Assembly (NCBI GenBank): GCA_964489425.1
Contig: CAZAYP010000049.1
Span: 1-43,421, forward strand
Reading direction: 5' to 3'
DNA: 43,421 nucleotides
Origin: CAZAYP01 sp964489425 [NCBI: uncultured Verrucomicrobiota bacterium]
GTDB taxonomy: Bacteria; Verrucomicrobiota; Kiritimatiellia; RZYC01
Part shown: positions 1-10,200 of the stretch, piece by piece
Position numbering within the stretch: position 1 is the stretch's first letter
Layout: every line of letters begins with the position of its first letter
Made by a program: the position numbers and the translations under genes
The notes under the pieces: model-generated
Told to the model about the DNA's origin: nothing
The model's input: only the letters and a program-made list of their open reading frames with translations
Databases searched by the model: none

Positions 1-71
1 AGTTTGCCCGGCTCCATGCGCTGGATCTCGGCTATTTGTTCAAGCAGTTGCTGACGGGTTTGGATTTGCAT
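1..71 (-). CDS. N-terminus of a small protein, possibly DUF6788-like (partial)
   Basis: Only the first 23 codons lie in the window; the gene runs off the left edge. The translation opens with a Gln/Leu-rich helix and reaches the motif RMEPGKL. From memory, a helix of the type RqqLLeqIaxIqrMxxGkL opens small DUF6788-family proteins often found near mobile elements, so the family name is tentative. No Shine-Dalgarno sequence precedes the ATG. A possible -10 hexamer (TATACT) ends only 7 bases before it, so the message would be leaderless if both the promoter and this start are right. The gene is divergent from the TPR gene that follows. Confidence 0.4.
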   Translation of the reverse strand, partial: MQIQTRQQLLEQIAEIQRMEPGK

Positions 72-78
72 GGGCGCT

Positions 79-106
79 AGTATATACATTTGTATATAAT
101 TACCAA
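79..106 (-). promoter_or_regulatory. Possible promoter overlapping an 18-bp palindrome
   Basis: Reading the minus strand, TTGGTA (106-101) and TATACT (84-79) are separated by 16 bases and point at the partial gene at the window edge. The perfect inverted repeat TATATACA-TT-TGTATATA (81-98) fills the spacer and overlaps the -10. That is the position expected for a repressor operator. The palindrome is seen directly; the promoter and operator roles are inferred. Confidence 0.4.
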
Positions 107-120
107 CAAAAATAGGCTCC

Positions 121-139
121 TTTCTTCAATCAGAAGAAA
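121..139. repeat. 7-bp perfect inverted repeat in the divergent intergenic region
   Basis: TTTCTTC and GAAGAAA flank a 5-base loop (AATCA). It lies between the edge gene and the TPR gene. It is AT-rich with no following T-run, so an operator or mRNA hairpin is more likely than an intrinsic terminator. No function is established. Confidence 0.35.
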
Positions 140-252
140 ACGGTCCTACACCCGAGGCGTTACGGCGATCATATTTCTTGTTGTCAGCCTTGGACGGTTG
201 TTCTACGATAATATTGGATGGTGTGCAGTATGAGCAAAAGGAGTATTGGAGC

Positions 253-1629
253 ATGGCCGAGGTAACGCTGGATAAAATACCCCGCAACGTAAAAGAAGTC
301 TTCGAAAAAGGTCTGGCTGCCATGGAGCGGGGCAACATGGACCATGCGATGGATTTCCTCATGTCCGCCTTGGACTTGGAGCCCCGTTTCCTGCAAGCCC
401 GAAAATTTCTGCGGGCCGCGGCCATCAAGAAAGTCAAGGACAAGAAAATCAGCCACGGCCTGAGCCTGGTGTCCGGCATGGGCAGCCTGCTGTCCGCCAA
501 AAGCGCCATGAACAAGAATCCGCTCAAGGCGCTGCACACCGCAGAAGACCTGCTGCGCAAGGATCCTTTCAACACGCAGTTCATCAACCTGGCCGCGCAG
601 GCCGCGGTCGCGGCGGGCATGCCCGAAGTGGCCCTGATGACCCTGGAGGTAGCCCGGGACCACAACCCCCGGGATGTGGACCTGCTGGACCAGCTGGGAC
701 AGCTTTACCTGGATACCAACCAGCCCGAAAAAGCCCGCGAGTGCTATGACACCATCCTGCGGATGAAGCCGAACGACCAGAAATTCATCAAGAAATTGAA
801 GGATTCCGCGGCCTTGGCCACGATGCAAAAGGGCAACTGGGAAACCAAGGGGTCCTTCCGGGACAAGATCAAGGATGCCAAGGAATCCCATAAACTCGAA
901 CAGGAGTCTCGCGCGGTCAAGACCGGCAAAGATCTCGACGACCTGATTGCCGAACAGTTGGCCAAAACCCAAAGCGAGCCGCGCAACATCAATTACCGGC
1001 GGGCGCTGGCAGAGTTGTACGGCCGCGGCAAGCGGTACGAGGAGGCGATTGAGCAGTTGCAGGAAGCCCAGAAGGCAGGCGCCGCCGGCGATCAACAGAT
1101 CGAGCTGAGCATCAGCCAACTCTACGTGAAGATTTATGACCGCGAAATCGCCCGCTTGCGCGAGGCCGGCCAGGAGGCCGAGGCCGCCCAGATGGACGAG
1201 GAAAAGAAGGCCTTCCAACTGCAAGATGCCCAGGAGCGGGTGCAACGCTATCCCAACGAGCTGCTGTTCCACTATGATTTGGGCGTTCTGCTTTACGAAC
1301 GGGGCAGCCTCAACGAGGCCATCCAGCAGTTCCAGCTTTCCCAGCGCAACCCGCAGCGGCGCATCCGGTCCCTGTACTATATGGCGCTATGCTTCAAGAC
1401 CAAGGGGCAGTACGACATCGCCATGGAGCAGCTCACCAAGGCCGCCGCCGAGCTGCAGGTCATGGACGAGAACAAAAAGGACATCCTTTACGAAACCGGC
1501 CTGTTGTACGAAACCATCGGCAACAAGGAAAAGGCGGTCGCCTGCTACAAAGAAATTTACTCGGTGGACTTCGGCTACCGGGATGTCTCCACGCGCATCG
1601 AGCAGGCCTACCCGAAGCCGACAACCTGA
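253..1629 (+). CDS. Tetratricopeptide-repeat protein, cytoplasmic
   Basis: A 458-residue soluble protein built mostly of TPR-type helical hairpins. Clear repeats lie at about residues 15-55, 85-185, 245-300 and 335-445, with the usual spaced Ala/Gly/Tyr/Pro pattern (for example YLDTNQPEKARECYDTIL). A highly charged linker occupies roughly 200-240. There is no signal peptide or membrane segment, so it is probably a cytoplasmic scaffold for protein-protein contacts; the partner is unknown. I chose the ATG at 253 because AAAAGGAG ends 9 bases upstream. The same frame is open back to 178, but those 25 codons have no comparable ribosome site. The next gene starts 33 bases downstream on the same strand, so they may be co-transcribed. 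Confidence 0.85.
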   Translation: MAEVTLDKIPRNVKEVFEKGLAAMERGNMDHAMDFLMSALDLEPRFLQARKFLRAAAIKKVKDKKISHGLSLVSGMGSLLSAKSAMNKNPLKALHTAEDLLRKDPFNTQFINLAAQAAVAAGMPEVALMTLEVARDHNPRDVDLLDQLGQLYLDTNQPEKARECYDTILRMKPNDQKFIKKLKDSAALATMQKGNWETKGSFRDKIKDAKESHKLEQESRAVKTGKDLDDLIAEQLAKTQSEPRNINYRRALAELYGRGKRYEEAIEQLQEAQKAGAAGDQQIELSISQLYVKIYDREIARLREAGQEAEAAQMDEEKKAFQLQDAQERVQRYPNELLFHYDLGVLLYERGSLNEAIQQFQLSQRNPQRRIRSLYYMALCFKTKGQYDIAMEQLTKAAAELQVMDENKKDILYETGLLYETIGNKEKAVACYKEIYSVDFGYRDVSTRIEQAYPKPTT

Positions 1630-1662
1630 GCCTCCGACTCGCGGCCTCACCTTGTGCAACGC

Positions 1663-2619
1663 ATGAAGCGAGCGGCCTGGGTCCTGTTGTTCTGCCTGGC
1701 TGCCTGTCAGCGCCCAGTACCCCGGGAACTGGCGCCCCGCGCGGGCGAGTTCGTGGTGATGTCCTACAACGTGTTCCAATACGGGCTCCAGGACCGCGAC
1801 GGCGACGGCCAAAAAAACGATCCCAAACCGCCCGACCAGCAGGCCGCCGTCCTGGCGGTCATTGCGGCCGTGAGCCCAGATGTTCTCGCGTTGCAGGAGA
1901 TGGGCGGTTCCAATGTGTTCCAGGCCTTCCGCACCGACCTGGCACGCGCCGGACTGGAATACCCGCATGCGGAACTCGTCCAGCGGGGCCGGGCGGAACT
2001 CAACCTGGCCCTGCTCAGCCGCTTTCCGATAACCGCCCGCGCGCCGCACGTGGACGATGAATACAGCATCGGATCCGCAAGCATCCCGGTGTCGCGGGGC
2101 TTCCTCGATGTGACCCTGCAGGTGGCCCCCGACTACAAGCTACGCCTTCTGGTGGCGCACCTGAAATCCAAGGTGTTCAGCGTCCTCGGCCAGACAGAAA
2201 TGCGCCGCAACGAGGCCCGCTTGCTCAACAAGCACGTCCGCCAAGCCATGAAGGAAGATCCGGAAATCAACCTCCTGGTGGTGGGCGACCTCAACGACAG
2301 CTACGACTCCGCCACCCTGCGCGAAGCCTGTGGCAAACGCGAAGTCTACCTGCGGGACCTGCGACCACGCGATGATCGCGGCGAAGTCTGGACCCATTTT
2401 GAGAGCGGGGCCGACGACTACGAGCGGATCGATTATCTGCTGGCCAACCGCAACCTGTGGCCAGAAATCGCGCGCTGCGGAGTGATCGGGAATGCCGCCA
2501 CGGACCGCGGGTCGGACCATCGGCCGCTAGTGGCCGTCATCCGCGCTCACGAAGCACCGGCCGCCACCAACTGGATGGCCGCCGCCGCGGTTCAGCCGCC
2601 GCCGCTGCCCGAGGAATAG
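1663..2619 (+). CDS. Endonuclease/exonuclease/phosphatase-family lipoprotein
   Basis: A 318-residue member of the EEP (DNase I-like) metal-dependent phosphodiesterase fold. The hallmark residues are in order: Asn36 in SYNVFQ, Glu79 in LQE, a histidine in VAHLKSK, Asp209/Asn211 in VVGDLND, and the terminal Asp285-His286 in SDHRPL. The N-terminus is short and basic, then hydrophobic, and ends in a lipobox-like LFCLAAC, so the mature protein is probably lipid-anchored in the envelope. The substrate (nucleic acid, phospholipid or sugar phosphate) cannot be read from the sequence. I chose the ATG at 1663; an in-frame GTG at 1654 is an alternative, and neither has a strong ribosome site. It follows the TPR gene by 33 bases and converges on the glycosyltransferase gene. 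Confidence 0.85.
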   Translation: MKRAAWVLLFCLAACQRPVPRELAPRAGEFVVMSYNVFQYGLQDRDGDGQKNDPKPPDQQAAVLAVIAAVSPDVLALQEMGGSNVFQAFRTDLARAGLEYPHAELVQRGRAELNLALLSRFPITARAPHVDDEYSIGSASIPVSRGFLDVTLQVAPDYKLRLLVAHLKSKVFSVLGQTEMRRNEARLLNKHVRQAMKEDPEINLLVVGDLNDSYDSATLREACGKREVYLRDLRPRDDRGEVWTHFESGADDYERIDYLLANRNLWPEIARCGVIGNAATDRGSDHRPLVAVIRAHEAPAATNWMAAAAVQPPPLPEE

Positions 2620-2635
2620 CGCGCCCGGGACGGGG

Positions 2636-3331
2636 CTACGCGGCGAAGCGATACTTTATAATGCACCACAGGGCGCGGAAGCCATCACGCCATGTTATTT
2701 TTTTACCCTCGGCGTAGGTGCGACCATAATAGGAAATGGGCACCTCGTAAATCCGCCAGTTGCCGCGGGCGACTTTGGCGGTGATTTCCACCTCAAAACC
2801 AAACCGGTCTTCGCGCAACTGCACGGCCTGCAGCACCTCGCGGCGGAACAACTTGTAGCACACCTCCATATCGGTGAGGTTCAAGTTGGTCATCATGTTG
2901 GAAAGCAGGGTCAGGAAGCGGTTGCCCACGTAATGCCAGAAAAAAACCACCCGATGCGGGCCGCCGCCCAGGAAACGGGATCCGAACACCACGTCCGCCT
3001 TGCCGCTCAGCATCGGCGCCAGCAAGGCCGGGTACTCGGCCGGATCGTATTCCAGATCGGCGTCCTGGACGATCACGAAATCCCCCGTGGCGCGCGCAAA
3101 CCCAGTGCGCAGGGCCGCACCCTTGCCGCGGTTGCACTCATGGTAACACACCACAAGGTCTGGCTGCTCGGCCGCCATCCGCTGGAGCACATCGCGCGAG
3201 CCGTCGCGCGAGCAGTCGTCCACGAGGACGATCTCCTTGGCCATGCGCACGTCCACGGCACGAACCGTCTCCACCACCTTGGCGATGGTTTCCTTCTCGT
3301 TATACACCGGTATGACAACTGATAGTTTCAT
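2636..3331 (-). CDS. Family 2 glycosyltransferase, dolichol/polyprenyl-phosphate sugar synthase-like
   Basis: A 231-residue GT-A glycosyltransferase. It shows the opening strand VVIPVYNE, the nucleotide-binding Asp pair in [11 protein letters not shown] (Asp38-Asp39), the metal-binding D-x-D (Asp90, Asp92 in QDADLEYDP) and the GSRFLGG loop. The C-terminal pattern [12 protein letters not shown]...DG is typical of the DPM1/polyprenyl-phosphate glycosyltransferase branch, which moves a sugar from a nucleotide donor to a lipid phosphate on the cytoplasmic membrane face. The protein has no C-terminal membrane helices. It is the last gene of the minus-strand cluster, starting 3 bases after the VanZ-like stop, so translational coupling is likely. 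Lipid-linked sugars made here might serve glycosylation of exported proteins such as the giant upstream product; that link is inference from gene order. Confidence 0.88.
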   Translation of the reverse strand: MKLSVVIPVYNEKETIAKVVETVRAVDVRMAKEIVLVDDCSRDGSRDVLQRMAAEQPDLVVCYHECNRGKGAALRTGFARATGDFVIVQDADLEYDPAEYPALLAPMLSGKADVVFGSRFLGGGPHRVVFFWHYVGNRFLTLLSNMMTNLNLTDMEVCYKLFRREVLQAVQLREDRFGFEVEITAKVARGNWRIYEVPISYYGRTYAEGKKITWRDGFRALWCIIKYRFAA

Positions 3332-3334
3332 ATG

Positions 3335-4264
3335 TTATTCCAACCGCACATTATCCAAATACAGCATATCCCCGGGATGACCTCCACAAAAGAAAAATCC
3401 GCACTGCGTAATGGCCGCCAGGTTCAGCGGGCCACCTCCGGATGTGCGCGCCAAATCCGTGCGCGGCACTCGCAACTGGTTGCTGCCCGGTTGCAACAGA
3501 AACGTTGCCTGGAAACGCTGGGAATACGCGGGCGACGGAAGGTCGTCATCCACCCGGAGCCAGATCTCCCGCGGTTCAGTGGCTGACCAAAAAACGTCGG
3601 CCGCCAGCGCACGCGCCGCCCGCCAGTCATGGGGCCCCGCGACCAGAAAGGCGCCCGGATACTGGGCCGGCGCCGCCACTTCCAGGCAAACGGCAAACCG
3701 GCCCTGCGTAGCGTGGTGGCGGGTCCGGCGGACGGCGAGCTCATTGAAGGCCCACACGCGCTGATCAAGAACGCGCTCGAATCCCCCCAGCAGCGGAAAA
3801 TTTCGCTCTGCACGCCACCGTGCACAGCCATAAGCTGTAGCTGGCCAAAGCGCGGACAGGGGCAGAACCACTAGAACCAAACGGCCCAAGCGCCGCCGCC
3901 ATGAGCACCGTTCGCCACGAACGACAACCAACACAACCGCCCAGGCCGCACCGGCCGTGCCCAGCGCCACATCTTCCCAGCTTGCGCAGCGACCAACAAG
4001 CGCCTGAACTTGTTCGGCCCCTATAGAAATAACAAGGAAGGTCACTCCGGCCAGCAATGCAGACCAACCCAATGGCCACCGGGCACCGCTCGCCAACAGG
4101 CAGCCCCACGCCAACGTAACCATGGCCGCCAGCGGAAAATGCAGGGCATTTTGAAAAGCATCCGCAAAACCACCACCGCCCCCACCCGGCATTGGAATCA
4201 ACAACAAGGCCAGCAGGACAAGCCCGATCGCCAAGCCGCCCCCCGTGGTCCAATACCGCGACAA
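3335..4264 (-). CDS. VanZ-like membrane protein with C-terminal carbohydrate-binding-like domain
   Basis: A 309-residue protein. The N-terminal 145 residues form about five hydrophobic segments and carry the VanZ-family pattern: His42 (NALHF), Glu84 and Gln87 (GAEQVQ), Arg92 and Asp98 (GRCASWEDV). The C-terminal 155 residues look like a beta-sandwich of the CBM/galactose-binding type: a FERV start, alternating strands, a WLRVDDD strand and a closing YLDNVRLE motif. Such domains bind sugars on the outside of the cell. The fusion is uncommon. The start is a TTG with GAGG about 6 bases upstream, 19 bases after the stop of the giant gene. The gene lies within a tight minus-strand cluster with the giant protein and the glycosyltransferase. 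VanZ-type domains are poorly understood, so the function is open. Confidence 0.75.
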   Translation of the reverse strand: MSRYWTTGGGLAIGLVLLALLLIPMPGGGGGGFADAFQNALHFPLAAMVTLAWGCLLASGARWPLGWSALLAGVTFLVISIGAEQVQALVGRCASWEDVALGTAGAAWAVVLVVVRGERCSWRRRLGRLVLVVLPLSALWPATAYGCARWRAERNFPLLGGFERVLDQRVWAFNELAVRRTRHHATQGRFAVCLEVAAPAQYPGAFLVAGPHDWRAARALAADVFWSATEPREIWLRVDDDLPSPAYSQRFQATFLLQPGSNQLRVPRTDLARTSGGGPLNLAAITQCGFFFCGGHPGDMLYLDNVRLE

Positions 4265-4283
4265 GCTGGCCTCGGTTTGGCGA

Positions 4284-7200
4284 CTATTCCACCCAAATGA
4301 CCCGGTACAAGCGATATTCGCTGTTGGACGAATTCGGGTCTTCGTAGGTGAAATCGCCTCCCTGGGTGGTCAGGAACCGCGCCCGTTGGTTGGAACCAAC
4401 ACCATCGCTGGCATTCGTCCACGAGTTCGCGAACACGATGCTATTGGTAGCGTACTGAACCTGGTAGGTTTCATTCCACGCCCCCCGCCATACCACCCCG
4501 CATTGGTTGGAATTCTGGCCCACCTGGGAAATGGCGAACTCGCCAAAGAACATCTGGAACGGAAGGTTGTTGCTGGCAACGTAATAGGGCGACGTGTCAT
4601 CCAGCACGCGCCAGAACCCCTGGAAGGTGTTGTAGTAGGGCGTCGGGTTGAATAGCAGGTACTCTTGGTAAGCCCAGACGTTTGAATTGAGATCAACCCA
4701 ACTGGCCCCGCCATCACCGGAGAACTGCACCCGGAAGTAGCGCGTTGTTTCAATATTGCGCACCGACCAAGACAACAACTGCTGGTAGTTGGTGGTCGAC
4801 CCGCCGTTGTTCAGCGTGCGGACTTCCACCACGGCTCCCGTCGCGCCCTTGCTGGCAAATGGCGTGTTGCCGTAAGCGCCAATGTTAATGCGATTGCCGC
4901 TTGGGCCAGGTTCATTGGTGTACACGCTGGCCGGGTTGCCGCGGTCCACGCCCCATGAGGTGGACGCATCCGTCACCCAGGACCGGGTCGCATCCACGTA
5001 GCGGCCGTAGGCAGAGCGCAGGTGAAAGTCTGGCGCCGTGGTACTGGCAAACATGGGGTTGGTGATCGCGCTGCGAAAGTCATGGCTCTTGGCGAGTTGC
5101 CACGGCAGCAAGGTGGTATAGCCACTGTAGATGGCGGCCGGCGACCCGTCGAACCAATAGATATTGTAATCCACGAATGCCGCATCCAATCCGCCCGAAA
5201 GGGCGGCCATCGTGGCGCCGGTCGCCACGAATATATTGTTTTGGATCGTTCCGAAAGACGAGTTCTGCAGGCGCACAGCGTAATTGCTGTTATACATGAA
5301 CGTGCAGTTTTGCACGACCGCCGTCGCGCAACTCTGAACATCAACGCCGCCGGCGGTGTTGTTCCAGAATCGGCCATTCTGAATCACCGGGCTCACGCAG
5401 TCCACGGCACGCAAGCCAACGGCATTGCTGACCGCCACCACGCCCCTGGACTGGCCGAACAAGGCGCCATCCCAAAGGATCCCGTAGTAGGCCTCGCGCA
5501 CGTCCACATCTTGGATCCAGACATAATCGGCGTAGACGTGCAACCCGCGGGTGGTGATCACTGCAGCATTGCCGCGGTTCAGAATGGACCCGCCGGCGGC
5601 ATAATTCGTGCTGCCCTTGATCGTCAGCGGGCCATCCGTAGCCGATCCGCGCTTAGACCAAATCACCTCCCAGTTACTGGTCACGGCGTATATACCGGTA
5701 TCCACATAGATCACGTCCGGCCCGACAATGCCATAGCGATTAAGCAAACTCGCCAGCGACAACATGGGGGAACCGGGCGTGAGCCCGGTGTTGCTGTCCG
5801 AACCGATGGCCCCGGTGTAAACATCATTGGCCGTGCTCAGGTCATTGACGTAGAACGGCAAAGCCGTATTGCGCAACGCAAAGCTGTTCGACACCATACC
5901 CAGGATCGCGGTATTGGACTCCAGCACCACGCGCCAGCGAGCCTCAAGGCTGGAAGTAAATGGCAGGGAATTCCATGTATAGCCAGCCGCCGTGGCCGAC
6001 ACATTACTGGAGATGACTGCCCATGAACCTCCATTATCGAAGGAATACTCCAACCGCACGGTATCAGACGGTGTCAATTCCCGGGCCAACCATACCAGCG
6101 TGATATTAGTTCCGCGCAAGACACCACCATCGTTGGCGGTGAGCGCGATCAGCGCCGCCCCATAGCTGATCGGAGTCTTGCTGGCTTCGCGTGTGTTGCC
6201 ATAGGCGCCCAGGTTGACGCGCGAGCCATTGGGACTGGGCTCATTGGTCCAAGTCGAGTAGACGTTCCCCGCGTCGATGCAGACGGAACTGACCGTATCC
6301 GTGTCGGTGGGCCCGAACGGATAATGGCCCTGGGTTGACTTGAGGTGATAATTCGCGCCCGCTTCGTTTAAGAAGGCGGGATCCACGGCCATGCTGTGCA
6401 AGTCCTGACCAGACTCCTGCTGCCAGTAGGTAAGGCGCTCCCAGTTGCCATTGTAGGAGCCGATCCAAGCGTTATTACGGGCAATCAGATCGTTGTAGTC
6501 CGAATCGATGGTGCCGCCGGCCATGTTGATGCAGAAGTTATCCTTGCCGCTGGCGATCATGATGTTGTTCTCCAACTTGGAGCTGACATCGCCCGACTGG
6601 TAGTACTGGGTACCCGAGGCCGCCAGCGTGCAGTTGCGAACCACCATGCCCGCCGAATTGCCAACGATCGAGATGGCTGGAGTGATCGTGCCATACACCA
6701 ATGCGTTTTCCAACGTAACGTTGGCACTGTTGTTAAGGACACTGATGCCGCCATGGCACAAGGTGGCTCGCCGCAACACACTGTCCTCCACGCGCATGAA
6801 CGCGACATTCCCGGCGTATGTTCGAACGTCTTCAATCTGTAGATTGCGGATCCCGGGAGCTAGCGGCCCCCCACCCGAAGCAGACAACGAAGCGTTGCTG
6901 AAAACCAGGGACGCCGCAGTCACATCGTTGCCGTCGATCACCAAGGCTCCGGAGTTGAAGTTCAAGCAGCGCAAATCAATATAATCGCCAGACAACTGGA
7001 TGGCCGTAGTGCCCTCGAACTGGTGCAACGTACTTCCAAAGACGTTGGTGCTACCCCGGATGTAAACCGGTTGACCTGCACGGCCACTATCCGAATCCGT
7101 CACGGTGCCAAACACATTGGTTACAGGGTAGGTGCCGGTGTCAATCAGAATGGTATCGCCACCCTCAACGTCCAGTGTATCCAGCAGGCTTTGCAGGGTG

Positions 7201-10200
7201 GCCTTGGGCGCATTGGCGAACAAACCCAGATTGATGTCGCTGCCGACGGCGCTGGTGTAGACATCATGCACTGTGGATGTATCGTTGATATAAAATACAA
7301 ATGGTTTGTTGCGCAAGGCGAAGAATGTATCGGTGATGTCATACACCGTTGGATCTGCGGCCAGCGAGATGCGCCAGCGTGCGTTGGGACTGGAAGGATA
7401 CACCTCCACGCCGCTCAATTGCTGGGCACTATTCCAAAGATACTGGCCTTCACCCAGCGTGATGTTCGGTGGATCCGTGGCGATATTGGTCCACGTGTTG
7501 CCGTTATCCCATGAATAGGACAGCTTGACCTCGTTGGATGGCGCCATGCCTCCGCCCCCCCAGACCAGCCAAAAGATCCCATTAAGCAAACCACCTGAAT
7601 TCCCGGTGACCACCATCAACCAACGGTTTGTCTGACTCTTGCTGGCGGCCCCTGTATTCCCATAGGCGCCAATATTCATCCGTGAGCCGTTAGGTTCCGG
7701 CTCATTGGTATAGACCATACCGGGATCGCCCAAGTCGATCAGGGGCGCATAGTTCGTATCGGTCATCACGTAATCGCCCACCAGGGGATCAAAGCGGCCT
7801 GATGCGCTGAGAGGATGGAAGTCGTCGTTGGTTGGGCTGGCAAACCCCGGGTCAATGGAGAGGGTATGTATATCCTGAGTCGTATTAGCCACCCACTGCG
7901 GGAGTCCCTCCGCGACACTGCCCAGCAGGCGGGCATAATAGGCACCTCCCGAGACGTAGTAATCATTGTAATCCGCATACACGGGCCCGCCATCAGCCAA
8001 TCCAGTCAAAGGATTGACAAAAATGCTTATGCACAGATTGTTGGCCCCGTGGGCCGCCAGAACACTGTTCGTGATAGCAACCCCACAACTCTTTAGATAC
8101 ACTGCGTGGGTACCGTTAGACCACACGACGCAATTCAGCAACCGGGTTCCATGTGAACTTGTCAAGTTGATACCGACGCCGGAACTCCGGGTTACGATAC
8201 AGTGGTCAAAGAGGTTGTCGCTCGACCCCATGTCCAAGAAGGCCCCCGAACCATTGTCACGAAACAGACACTGGCGGAATATATTGTGTTCGGCGCCGTT
8301 AAGATACACCGCGACTGGCGCTTTCTGGATGGTCAGATGGCTGAACTCAAAATAGCCGGCCACACGAATACTTATCCCCTCTGACACATTAGAGTGCGAA
8401 CAATCCACAATGGTTCCGCCCGCACCAAGATTGGTGCTGCCAATCAGGTACACATTGGACACTGCGGATCCCCCGTCGACGGATGTAAATCGCCAACCAT
8501 TGGTGATCTCGTATATTCCCGTGTCTATATACACCCGGTCGCCCGGATCCAGATCATAGCGGCCCAGCACATCGGACACGGATGGCAGGGGACTTGCGCC
8601 ATTCAGGCCGTTGTTTGTAATACTACCAGGCTGGGAGCAATATACATCGCCATCGGTGTTGGTGTTATTGACATAAAAATTGATCGGTCCGGTGCGCAGG
8701 AAGAACCCATTGGTCGTTTGATCCATAATGGGCGGCTGATTGGTTCCATTGCCCACCCGCCACAGCCCTTGCGGAGAAGATGGGAACTGGGTCGTGTCCC
8801 AATAGTAGACATCCTGGGTAACGCTCAGGCCGCACACGATACTGGTCCAAGTCAGGCCGCCATCATACGAATAGTCGAGGCATACGGTATCGGTCGTTGA
8901 CAGGCCATGGCTTAGCCAATATAGCGGCACGGTTCCTTGGATCATGCCGCCATCCCGCAGGGTGGCAGCAAACACGGTCGGTGGATTGGTCGGCGTTTTG
9001 CTGGCCTCAGTGGTATTGCCGTACATACCGGCATTGGCCCGCTCGCCATTGGGCAGGGGTTCGTTGGAATACGCCGCCGTCCACTGGCCGGCATCGATCG
9101 CCCAAGAGGTTTGGCTGTCTGGAATCCAAGCCCCGTTCTGATAGCGCCCAGCGGAACTTAGCACGTGGAAATCACCACCAGGGGCATCATAGAACAACGG
9201 ATCTGAAAGAACCGAATGAATGTCACGGCCCAAAAGACGCTGCCACTCAAAAAGCTTGAGGTACTTGGTGTGCGAAAAAATGTTGTACCCGAAACCGGCG
9301 CCATTCAGCGGCCACAACACATTATAGTCCATGACAACGGCGACCCCTTGAGCCTCGACAGAAAGGTAGCTGTTTGGCCCATCGGCGCTCACAATCGAGT
9401 TGTTTATCGTGGTCGGTCCGCCAAGGAGCGCAAGCCCGCCGGCATCATTGGACCAGATCACGCCATGGTCCCAGGTAACCGGGCCCATGACGGTATACAG
9501 ACCATAACCCCGGTTATTCCAACCCGCACAATGCTGCAAAGCCACATTACGACCGGCGATGTAAAAACCATGACTACAGTTATTGTAGGCTTGGATCCAG
9601 CTCAAATCAATGTTTTCAGCACCACTGACCTGGACCCCGCCGGCCGCGCGAGTAAACCTCAAGTGTTGGATGACGACATTCCGGGTGTTGTTCAGAATCA
9701 GGCCATATACTAAACCGTCGCTGCACGTTGTGTTCGTGTTGCCGTGATCAAACAAGGATCCACCATATGCATAATTGGTGCTACCCAACACGTTGATCGG
9801 CCATCCTTCTTCTCCAAAAATCAGATCCGTGAAACTCCATGCGGCGGTATTGGTATAAACGCCGGTGTCGATGTATATGGTATCTCCTGCGGCGATTGGC
9901 TGCATCGCAAATAGCGTAACCACATCATCCAAGGGGGCCTCGGCGGTGGCATCCCAGTTCGTGGGGCTGCCCTTGGCGCTGCAGTAGACGTCGCCCACCG
10001 TCGAATCATCATTCACATAATAATCACGCGGTTCGTTGCGCACAGAGAAGACCCTGTCCACGGCATCCGTCAGGGCGTAAGAGCTGCAAACCACCCGCCA
10101 GCGGCCCAATGCCGTTTGGGGGAGCGCGGTAAAATCACAGGCGTAAAGATTGGCCGTGATGGATACGCCCAATGCAATCGGATAATCATATTCGATGCCG

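Noticed and set aside
184-1272. A 362-codon minus-strand frame opposite the TPR gene
   Set aside because: The plus strand has clear TPR repeats and a good ribosome site; the opposite frame is low-complexity Leu/Gly/Gln and unmatched.
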